DNA of 64,000 nucleotides from Bacteroidota bacterium (GTDB taxonomy: Bacteria; Bacteroidota; Bacteroidia; Bacteroidales; Tenuifilaceae): NCBI GenBank assembly GCA_029560875.1, contig JAKQKB010000136.1, forward strand, positions 40,050 to 104,049, in the 5' to 3' direction. Below, one piece after another: positions 53,126 to 60,201 of this stretch. The stretch's first letter is position 1; each line of letters opens with the position of its first letter. Under the pieces are notes generated by a model. That model was not told the origin of the DNA, did no database searches, and worked only from the letters and a program-made list of their open reading frames with translations. A program made the translations under genes and the position numbers.

Positions 53126-54877
53126 CTAAAAAAGTTCTACATCATCGTTCTGTTCTTCAGTATCGTCAAGTTTTGAATCCTCGGGCTTTTGTCCACCCTC
53201 AATAATCGACTCATGAATTTTATGCTCGCTCTCCATTGTGTATAGTCCTTTCAGAAACTCCATATCCTCGGCCTCATCTCGTTTAACCTCATGCCCTTTG
53301 ATTTCCTGAAATACCTCGTTAAGCATTTTAATTATTTCAATAATTCGCACCTCAAAAAAATCATAATACTTTATCCTTTTAATTGAACCCACAACTACAG
53401 CATCCATCTCCTTGCTAACCTTAAAATTATTGTGCAATAGTTGATATACCTGCTCATCTTGATGCTTAAGTTGGTCCATTATTGAAGTTATCTTCTCTGC
53501 AATATCGCCTTGATTTGCAATAGAAGCATTTTTCACTTTCAAATCATCGCAAATGGTTTGAAACTGACCATTAATATCGACCAAACGTTGAGATATTGTT
53601 TGAATTTGATTTGATGTATTTTCAACATCTTGCCCAACCTCCTTTAGCTGCTCAACAATATTACCCTGTGGGTAAGCCCTCTTTAACTGTTCTATATTAC
53701 CATCACTGCTCTTTTCGAAAAAAACCGAATCGGACTTTGAAACAGCATTCATAGTTTTGTTGATAGTGCCCACTATTTCACAGAATTCGGCCATCAACGA
53801 TTTCTCAATTATAGGCACACTCCTGAGAGGCGCAAGAATACTATCGAGTTTTTGGCTTAAATCGGTAAGGTGAACATCCTCCTGGTTAAACTGCGATTGG
53901 GTAAGTTCCTTGCATAAGTTAGAGATGTTTATCATATCCTCACTTACTGAGCGGAACTTTTCCGTGATTAACTCTATTGCACGCTGGTACTCCTTATTGG
54001 CTCTTACCAGCAAGGCAGCTTGAATGTTGGCTAAATCACGTATTCGCGATAAGTAATCTAGATGCTGACTCTCGTTGTCGGGGTCGAAATCGGCTAGATT
54101 CTGCAACAAACTACGATGTGATGTTTGAACATGTTCTATCTTCTGCCTAATAATATCGTGATATTGCAAATTCGTAATAATATTAGCAATACTTTCTGAT
54201 ATTTGGTCGGTTATAGTTTTTAAAGATGGCAACCTCCTAGTAACCTCCTGCTGCTTATCGGCAAAAAGCACTATGGCGGTGTGTACTTGGTCCAGAATTA
54301 GGTTAACCTGTTGGTTGAGCTGATTATTATACTTCTCAATCTTAACTATACTACTATTGATAAGTTCCTGAAGTTTTTCCAGATTCTTATCATTATGGTA
54401 TTCCCTGAGTTTTTGCTGATTTATATGCTTATTGTAGTTACCAGTTATTTCCTCTATTGCTGGTGATGCCTGCTCAAGCGAATCGGTTCCTGTAATTTTA
54501 AGATTTGCCAGTAAGAACTTAAGAGTAAGTAGATTTTGGTTAAGATTTTTAACTTGAAGGTGTAAATCAGCAGACATCTCCAGCATCTCCTTGCTAACGT
54601 TTATCCCCTTATTTGCCGTAGCAAGAATAGGACTATGCTGCATACGAAGTAACTTATATAGTTCCTCCAAATCAGTCATCATTTTGCGGGTATCGCTATC
54701 CGACAGAATCTCAAAAATATCAGTAGCACTTTTCGAAATTGCCGACGATGAGCGGTACAGCTCCTTAAAATCCGCATTTAATCCCAAAAAATCATCAGAA
54801 GAACATTGTAGTAACTCAATGATTTTGGTATCAATCTGAGTAAACTTACTTGTAATATTTTTCAAATCCCTAGCCAT
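53126..54877 (-). CDS. long helical protein with CheZ-like DxxxQ site and acidic C-terminal tail
   Basis: 583 residues, predicted almost fully alpha-helical and coiled-coil, no membrane segment. Around 236-250 LQYHDIIRQKIEHV resembles the CheZ active-site helix (QDFQDLTGQ): D241 and Q245 have the same D-x3-Q spacing as the CheZ catalytic pair D143/Q147. A second, weaker site KYYDFFEVRIIEI at about 503-515 has the Asp (D506) but Val in place of Gln. The C-terminus, EEQNDDVELF, is an acidic tail ending in Phe, like the CheY-binding tail of CheZ and the FliM N-terminus. It lacks the conserved receptor hairpin, so it is not an MCP. A CheY-phosphatase or sink function is a hypothesis. Confidence 0.6.
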   Translation of the reverse strand: MARDLKNITSKFTQIDTKIIELLQCSSDDFLGLNADFKELYRSSSAISKSATDIFEILSDSDTRKMMTDLEELYKLLRMQHSPILATANKGINVSKEMLEMSADLHLQVKNLNQNLLTLKFLLANLKITGTDSLEQASPAIEEITGNYNKHINQQKLREYHNDKNLEKLQELINSSIVKIEKYNNQLNQQVNLILDQVHTAIVLFADKQQEVTRRLPSLKTITDQISESIANIITNLQYHDIIRQKIEHVQTSHRSLLQNLADFDPDNESQHLDYLSRIRDLANIQAALLVRANKEYQRAIELITEKFRSVSEDMINISNLCKELTQSQFNQEDVHLTDLSQKLDSILAPLRSVPIIEKSLMAEFCEIVGTINKTMNAVSKSDSVFFEKSSDGNIEQLKRAYPQGNIVEQLKEVGQDVENTSNQIQTISQRLVDINGQFQTICDDLKVKNASIANQGDIAEKITSIMDQLKHQDEQVYQLLHNNFKVSKEMDAVVVGSIKRIKYYDFFEVRIIEIIKMLNEVFQEIKGHEVKRDEAEDMEFLKGLYTMESEHKIHESIIEGGQKPEDSKLDDTEEQNDDVELF

Positions 54878-54897
54878 TCCATTCCCGTTTAATATAC

Positions 54898-55281
54898 TTA
54901 AGGTTTACCGGTCAAGATATTTCCAATATGCTTTACAAACAAGGGTATATCAATGGGTTTTGTATAATAATCCAAAGCCCCTAACTTCATACAAGCATCC
55001 TTATATTCTGTGGAATTTACTGCTGTAACAACAATAATGGGTATATCTTTTGTTTCAGCACTCAATTTAAATTGCTTTAGACACTCAATACCACTAACCT
55101 GGGGCATAAGCAAATCCAAAAGAATTAAGCGTGGCTTTCTCCGTTGAATTAAGGTGTATGCTTCTGCTGCATTAGATGCCGATTGTGTAGAAAACCCCTC
55201 CTCCTGCAGTAAGGCCTCCATTAAAACCTGATTGGTGGTAGAATCGTCAATAACTAAAATGTAATCGTCTAATTTGCTCAT
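54898..55281 (-). CDS. single-domain response regulator, first gene of the che operon
   Basis: 127 residues, receiver domain only: DD at 12-13, D56 in LILLDLLMP, VVTAVN and KPID. It differs from cheY further down the operon, so the locus holds two stand-alone receivers on this strand. It lies 20 bases before the helical CheZ-like gene. A -7-like box (TAATTTTG on the minus strand, 55313-55306) precedes it. Confidence 0.9.
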   Translation of the reverse strand: MSKLDDYILVIDDSTTNQVLMEALLQEEGFSTQSASNAAEAYTLIQRRKPRLILLDLLMPQVSGIECLKQFKLSAETKDIPIIVVTAVNSTEYKDACMKLGALDYYTKPIDIPLFVKHIGNILTGKP

Positions 55282-55398
55282 AATACCTACTAATACAAAT
55301 CATTTCAAAATTAAACGGTTTAATAAATTCTTTTGCACAAAAATGTATGAGTTTGATTACCCTAATTTAATGATTTAAATCACCATTTTTAAGTATCG

Positions 55399-56172
55399 AT
55401 GTTTGTTTTTAATAAAAATTTAACTAATTTTAAGAAACCCGATTTAATTATAAGTTCCTCTAAATTAAGCAGAATGCTAACAAAAACCTATTCTTCCTTC
55501 GATATCCTATTTGGTAGATGCACCCTACCAATTAATATATTGTTGAGTGAGTGTGAGAAAGAGCGTATAGCTGAAAATATCAATATAGTTGATTATAATA
55601 GAAGGGACATCATTGTAAAACAGAACTCCAGAACATCACATATAATATACCTCTCATCTGGTTTGGTAAAAATCTCTAGAGAGTTGAGAAAGGGTAAGAA
55701 CTTAATTCTAAAAATTGAAGGCGCAGGGAACTTTGTTGGCTTATCATCTATTCTGGGAGGCGAAGTTTACGATTTCACAGTATCGGCCATAGAACCTTGT
55801 ACTGCAATTTATATTGATGTCGATATTTTCACATCAATTCTGGAAAAAAATGGCTCGCTAGGCATAGAAATCTCCAAGCAGATAAGTAAAAATACAATAT
55901 TCAACATCAATCGTTTATCAGGATTGCTTTACAAGCAACTACCAGGCAGAGTTGCCGATTTAATACTGTACTTCTCCGAAATGATTTACCATAACTCTGC
56001 ATTCAAATTTCCGTTAACCCGTCAAGAATTGGCTGAAATTTGTGGAACAACTAAGGAGAGCTTAATTAGAACCCTTTCGGAGTTCAACCACGATAGGATT
56101 ATTGAAATGGACCGACATAACATCAAAATAATAAGTACCGACATCCTTAAAACCCTAAGCAGACTTGGATAA
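55399..56172 (+). CDS. Crp/Fnr family transcription regulator
   Basis: 257 residues from this ATG; an ATG at 55474 would give 232 residues, closer to the family length, and I cannot decide. The cyclic-nucleotide-like beta roll (VDYNRRDIIVKQNSRTSHIIYLSSG) is followed by a dimer helix and a Crp-type helix-turn-helix, FPLTRQELAEICGTTKESLIRTLSEF. It is divergent from the che operon and upstream of a receiver gene, so may regulate this locus. No Fnr-type Cys cluster is evident. Confidence 0.88.
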   Translation: MFVFNKNLTNFKKPDLIISSSKLSRMLTKTYSSFDILFGRCTLPINILLSECEKERIAENINIVDYNRRDIIVKQNSRTSHIIYLSSGLVKISRELRKGKNLILKIEGAGNFVGLSSILGGEVYDFTVSAIEPCTAIYIDVDIFTSILEKNGSLGIEISKQISKNTIFNINRLSGLLYKQLPGRVADLILYFSEMIYHNSAFKFPLTRQELAEICGTTKESLIRTLSEFNHDRIIEMDRHNIKIISTDILKTLSRLG

Positions 56173-56191
56173 ACACTTAAACTAACCACCT

Positions 56192-56569
56192 ATGCACAGA
56201 ATTCTTATTGTTGACGACATTTTTGTAAACAGACTTTTACTCAAAGAGGTTGTAAAAAATATTTGTAGCCAGTGCTTCGAGGCTCAAAACGGGAAAGAGG
56301 CTATAGATATTATTAAGAGGGAAAAAGTTGATTTAGTTTTTATGGATATTGAAATGCCAGTGATGAATGGACTTGAGACCACCAAGTATATTCGAGAGAA
56401 ACTTCCTTCACCGTTAAGGTTTACTCCGGTTATTGCACTTACTGCACATAATCCAGCCAATTTTTTCGAGGATTTTCATGATGCCGGATTCGACTACTTA
56501 ATGACAAAACCATACTCCATAGACAAAATCACAAAAGCCATTCATGAGGTTTGCCCAAGCAAAGCTTAA
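56192..56569 (+). CDS. single-domain response regulator
   Basis: 125 residues: DD at 8-9, the phospho-acceptor D52 in FMDIEMPVMNG, ALTAHNP and TKPYS. The layout is nearest to the receiver domains of hybrid kinases. It lies 19 bases after the Crp/Fnr gene with which it is likely co-transcribed. Target unknown. Confidence 0.93.
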   Translation: MHRILIVDDIFVNRLLLKEVVKNICSQCFEAQNGKEAIDIIKREKVDLVFMDIEMPVMNGLETTKYIREKLPSPLRFTPVIALTAHNPANFFEDFHDAGFDYLMTKPYSIDKITKAIHEVCPSKA

Positions 56570-56590
56570 TGTTTTAACATATAACTTATA

Positions 56591-56627
56591 GGGTGTCTAT
56601 AAAATCTAGACACCCTTATTTTTTCCC
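56591..56627 (+). terminator. terminator after the receiver gene
   Basis: GGGTGTCTA (56591-56599) pairs with TAGACACCC (56607-56615), followed by TTATTTTTT. It ends the Crp/Fnr-receiver unit. Confidence 0.88.
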
Positions 56628-56689
56628 ATATTTTGGTGATCCTAAGCTTAATTTAAGTAACCGTTTAGTAATTATCGTCCAATTGATAT

Positions 56690-56697
56690 TATTTTTG
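56690..56697 (+). promoter_or_regulatory. -7 promoter box of the HU/SPOR gene
   Basis: TATTTTTG, consensus TAnnTTTG, 28 bases before the ATG. Confidence 0.5.
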
Positions 56698-56725
56698 AAG
56701 TAAATTTCGTTAAACAATTATAGCG

Positions 56726-57949
56726 ATGGATAGTAAAGACCTTGCCCATATAATTGAGAATCATACACGAATAATTCTCCCCGATTTTGGCGCGTTCCTT
56801 TTAAAGGATAGCGGCAACGGAATATTTAAACCCGAAAATCTTACTTTTAGCCCTTTCCTTAAATACAACGATAATGTTCTAGAGGAGTACTACGCAAAGT
56901 ACAAGGAAGTACCCAAGGACGAAGCCATAAAACAAACAAAAGCCTTTATCGAAAGCCTAAAGGAAACAATAAAAGCCCAGGGTTATTTCGATATTCCTGG
57001 CATTGGTAGATTAATGCGTGATGGCCGCGGAGCAATAATATTTACAGCATCAGGTAAAAGCATCTCTCCTACCGATACCGTTAAGCCTGTTGCAAATAAG
57101 CCTCAAAAAAAGTCGAAGAAAATTTTGGAAGAAATATCTAATGTTGATATAAATGAACAACCTGAAAGTAAACAAGAACCTAGTCAGGAAGATATTGTTT
57201 TAGAAATTGACACCCAAGAACCAATTAACGAAGAACTCTCAGAGAGTCAGACTTTCGAAGAACAAGTATTTGTCAATGAAAGTATTATTGAGATTGAAGA
57301 GGAATTAAAAGAACCTGCTACGGAGCAAAACCAACCTATATTGTCAACCAACATCAATACCGAAAACCCATACAATCAAGAAGAAAATAACGATATGGCA
57401 AAGACTAAGAAAAAATCGAAATTAACTCTTATACTTATATACCTAGGAATATCGCTTTCGGCCATTCTTATATTCGCTTTTATCATTAGAGAAATAGCAT
57501 TTAATAATGAGATTAGGGAAAGCAACAGACCAAGCAATGTTGTTAAAGAAAAGGTTGAAAAAAACGAAACTGAAACTGTAGTTCCCGAAAAAGAAATCCC
57601 AAAGGATGAAATTGACAAGGCTTTCGATGAAATGACTACAGATGATGCATCAGAGAGCGCAGAGAGTAACATTGAAACTCAGATTGAAAAATCGGTTATT
57701 GAGAATGCTGCAATTAAACAGCCTGCAACAGAACAATTCCATCTAATTGCAGGGAGTTTTAAGGATAAACTGAACGCTGAGAAGTATGCGAAGGAACTTA
57801 AAACCGCAGGGTATAAGTCGGAGGTGCTTACGCTTCCTAATGGCAAAAACTATGTTACTGTGGGCTCATTCCCAACGAAGGAAAAAGCAAATCAGGAAAA
57901 AAGCAAGTTAACCCAAAAATTCCCAAGCATTTGGATTTTAAAACAGTAA
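56726..57949 (+). CDS. HU-CCDC81 and SPOR domain membrane protein
   Basis: 407 residues. Residues 1-110 match the bacterial HU-CCDC81 domain (IILPDFGAFLL, NDNVLEEYYAKYK, DIPGIGRL); a long acidic linker rich in Glu and Gln spans 125-225; a transmembrane helix at 232-254 and a C-terminal SPOR domain at 336-407 (FHLIAGSFKDKLNAEKYA). SPOR binds denuded peptidoglycan at division sites, so the protein may link DNA or a cytosolic partner with the septal wall. The stop shares one base with the next start (TAATG). Confidence 0.88.
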   Translation: MDSKDLAHIIENHTRIILPDFGAFLLKDSGNGIFKPENLTFSPFLKYNDNVLEEYYAKYKEVPKDEAIKQTKAFIESLKETIKAQGYFDIPGIGRLMRDGRGAIIFTASGKSISPTDTVKPVANKPQKKSKKILEEISNVDINEQPESKQEPSQEDIVLEIDTQEPINEELSESQTFEEQVFVNESIIEIEEELKEPATEQNQPILSTNINTENPYNQEENNDMAKTKKKSKLTLILIYLGISLSAILIFAFIIREIAFNNEIRESNRPSNVVKEKVEKNETETVVPEKEIPKDEIDKAFDEMTTDDASESAESNIETQIEKSVIENAAIKQPATEQFHLIAGSFKDKLNAEKYAKELKTAGYKSEVLTLPNGKNYVTVGSFPTKEKANQEKSKLTQKFPSIWILKQ

Positions 57950-58662
57950 TGAGTCCCAAGGAGCATATAAACGTATACCCCAACATTGGAAAGGTATTGT
58001 ACAAACGCAACCTAAAGGCTAAACGACTTAGTATCAGAATTAAAAATACAGGCGAAGTAAAAGTTACAATCCCAAGTGTGCTCTCATTCAATGCCGCCGA
58101 AAACTTTGTACTGTCCAAAGCAAGTTGGATTGTTGAGAAATTGGAGGAAATTGAGACCCAAAAACAACCAATTATCCAAAACGGATACAATACACGTTAC
58201 CATTCCCTAAAATTTATTCAAGGAGACTACAATATCATAAAAGTAAAGTATAATAAACCATACATTGATATTCTTTATCCTAAATCCATTAATATCGAGC
58301 ATAACAGTACGCAAACTGCCGCAAAGAAGGCTATAGAGTTAGCCTACAGAATTGAAGCCAAGGAGTATTTACCTCAAAGGCTTGATAGTATGGCTACATT
58401 AAAAGGTTTTAAGTATGGTAAACTAACCATACGCAATTCGGTAACCCGCTGGGGGAGCTGCTCATCTAAAAACAATATTAGCCTCAGCCTTCATCTTATG
58501 AAACTTCCCGATGAGTTAATTGACTATATTCTGCTCCATGAACTTTGCCATACAGTACAAAAAAATCATGGTCCAAAATTCTGGGAACTACTCAATAGAG
58601 TTACCGATGGAAGAGCCAAACAACTTGCAAAGGAAGTTAAAAAGTATAGTACAAGAATTTAA
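57949..58662 (+). CDS. YgjP/DUF45-like zinc metallopeptidase
   Basis: 237 residues. HELCH at 197-201 is the HExxH zinc motif with a further His (H207, NHGPKFW). RWGSCSSKNNISLSLHL is the typical block before it. The family is cytosolic and predicted to be a protease (WLM/SprT-related) with unclear targets. The ATG overlaps the stop of the previous gene; a TTG 18 bases upstream is rejected. Confidence 0.92.
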   Translation: MSPKEHINVYPNIGKVLYKRNLKAKRLSIRIKNTGEVKVTIPSVLSFNAAENFVLSKASWIVEKLEEIETQKQPIIQNGYNTRYHSLKFIQGDYNIIKVKYNKPYIDILYPKSINIEHNSTQTAAKKAIELAYRIEAKEYLPQRLDSMATLKGFKYGKLTIRNSVTRWGSCSSKNNISLSLHLMKLPDELIDYILLHELCHTVQKNHGPKFWELLNRVTDGRAKQLAKEVKKYSTRI

Positions 58663-58663
58663 T

Positions 58664-59248
58664 ATGCGCATAACAGTTCTACTGCTCATATTACTAAAGG
58701 TTAACACCCTCTCTGCGCAAAACATCACTGCGGAGCAACTATCGAATGCTGCTCTTGAACTCACAAAACAAAAGGTTGAATACTATCCCGGTTATATCAG
58801 AATTGCTTATCCAAACGGCGATGTTCCTGCAAACAAAGGTGTTTGCACCGATGTAATTATTAGAGCATACCGCAAACTCGGTATAGACCTTCAGAAAGAG
58901 GTTCACGAGGATATGGCCAAAAACTTTCATTTATACCAAAAAAACTGGGGACTTAAGAAACCCGATACCAATATTGACCACCGCCGTGTTCCAAACCTAA
59001 TGGTTTACTTTAAACGGTTTGGAATGGTTAAATCAATTACCCAAAACCCCAACGACTATAAACCAGGCGATATTGTTTGTTGGAATCTTAGTGGTGGAAT
59101 AACGCATATTGGCATTGTTGTAAACAAAAGAACTACCGATGGAAATCGGTACTTAATTGTACACAACATTGGTGCTGGACAAGTTTTGGAAGATTGCTTA
59201 TTTTCCTTTAAGATAATTGGGCATTACACTTACGGAATTGCCCCTTAA
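58664..59248 (+). CDS. secreted DUF1287 family protein (NlpC/P60-like fold)
   Basis: 194 residues from the ATG at 58664, one base after the peptidase stop. A signal peptide (1-18) is followed by the DUF1287 domain: YPNGDVPANKGVCTDVIIRAYR with the candidate nucleophile Cys, and ITHIGIVV with the candidate His. Such folds often belong to amidases acting on cell walls, which fits export. The exact substrate is unknown. Confidence 0.88.
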   Translation: MRITVLLLILLKVNTLSAQNITAEQLSNAALELTKQKVEYYPGYIRIAYPNGDVPANKGVCTDVIIRAYRKLGIDLQKEVHEDMAKNFHLYQKNWGLKKPDTNIDHRRVPNLMVYFKRFGMVKSITQNPNDYKPGDIVCWNLSGGITHIGIVVNKRTTDGNRYLIVHNIGAGQVLEDCLFSFKIIGHYTYGIAP

Positions 59249-59253
59249 TACTT

Positions 59254-59535
59254 CTAGTAGTCGAGAGAATTAAGCCTTTCGGTTAAGTCCACTATGCGAT
59301 TGTAGAAATCGTTGGCAATAGACTGGTAATCAACCGTGGTTTTAACACCTCGCTGACGCGATTTGTAAGCTAACTTGGCAATTACCTCTTTCTCAAGCTC
59401 CATTACATCAGAAATAATATCCAACACGTTCTCCTGATTCAGATGAGGAGAAAATGTTAGTTGAGTATAGCACTCATCTAAGAAATGCTTTACCATTGAC
59501 TTAATGTCCTTCTTTAAATCTCTGATATTGGGCAT
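59254..59535 (-). CDS. small conserved hypothetical protein, 93 residues
   Basis: A soluble, all-helical protein with one CYTQ segment near 22. Both the codon use and the convergent placement against the DUF1287 gene (stop codons 5 bases apart) support a real gene. I recall similar small proteins in Bacteroidota genomes but no function. Confidence 0.65.
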   Translation of the reverse strand: MPNIRDLKKDIKSMVKHFLDECYTQLTFSPHLNQENVLDIISDVMELEKEVIAKLAYKSRQRGVKTTVDYQSIANDFYNRIVDLTERLNSLDY

Positions 59536-59662
59536 GATATTATTGCTCTTATTTTCGAATTAACCAACAAACTAATTTTCCAATAAATATAAACTATTTT
59601 CAATATAGTGTCAGCTAGCAATCATTTTTTTTAACTTTTTTTTGATAAAAATCATCATAAAA

Positions 59663-59692
59663 AAAGTTCGATGGGATTAGCCAACGAACTTT
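59663..59692 (-). terminator. terminator of the flavin-oxidase-like gene
   Basis: AAAGTTCG (59663-59670) pairs with CGAACTTT (59685-59692), with an inner TGG/CCA pair. On the minus strand a T-run follows, 28 bases after the stop codon. The rest of the 184-base gap is AT-rich without visible features. Confidence 0.75.
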
Positions 59693-59719
59693 AAAATATT
59701 CTTGATAATTAATTACACA

Positions 59720-60184
59720 CTAGTACCCGTAAGCACGTCCTTCCATTTTATCGATAATAATTTCGAATACTTTTACATTGGTAATAGCTGGTAAACTATA
59801 GGTAAAATCCTCCTTGCCACTATACTTGGCCATCACAATGTTCAAGACTCTTTTCTTTTCTTCAATATCATCTATCTGGATAATCTTGCCATGAATAAGT
59901 GCGCTTCGGTAACGCATGGAGTATGAACAGGCCACGCTCTCGTTCTGAATTCGCATTTGGTAGCCATTGCTGAAAGCAACACAAACATTCGGATTATTCT
60001 TCCAAATATCAATTTTCTTTCCTTCTGGACCGCTATGTATATAGAGTTTACCATCGCGATAGCCAAAGTTAAAGGGTAAAACGTAAGGCTTTCCGTCGTT
60101 ATCAATCATAGATACATGACAAACCTCTGTTCCGTTAATTATTGACTCAATATCAGCTTTAGTTAAATCGCTTCTCGACTTCAT
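59720..60184 (-). CDS. pyridoxamine 5'-phosphate oxidase-like flavoprotein (NimA-like)
   Basis: 154 residues. The split-barrel signatures are VCHVSMIDNDGKPYVLPF at the start, LYIHSGPEGKKIDIWK (FMN phosphate site), and SALIHGKIIQI. NimA-type members reduce nitroimidazoles, but most of the family in Bacteroidota are uncharacterised FMN or F420-like reductases. It lies 18 bases after the P-type ATPase gene, so may share its transcript. Confidence 0.85.
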   Translation of the reverse strand: MKSRSDLTKADIESIINGTEVCHVSMIDNDGKPYVLPFNFGYRDGKLYIHSGPEGKKIDIWKNNPNVCVAFSNGYQMRIQNESVACSYSMRYRSALIHGKIIQIDDIEEKKRVLNIVMAKYSGKEDFTYSLPAITNVKVFEIIIDKMEGRAYGY

Positions 60185-60201
60185 ATTAAAGATTATAGGT
60201 T

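Noticed and set aside
53126..54877. Long coiled-coil protein as a methyl-accepting receptor
   Set aside because: It has no membrane segment and lacks the conserved receptor hairpin tip; only its helical nature and operon placement recall receptors.
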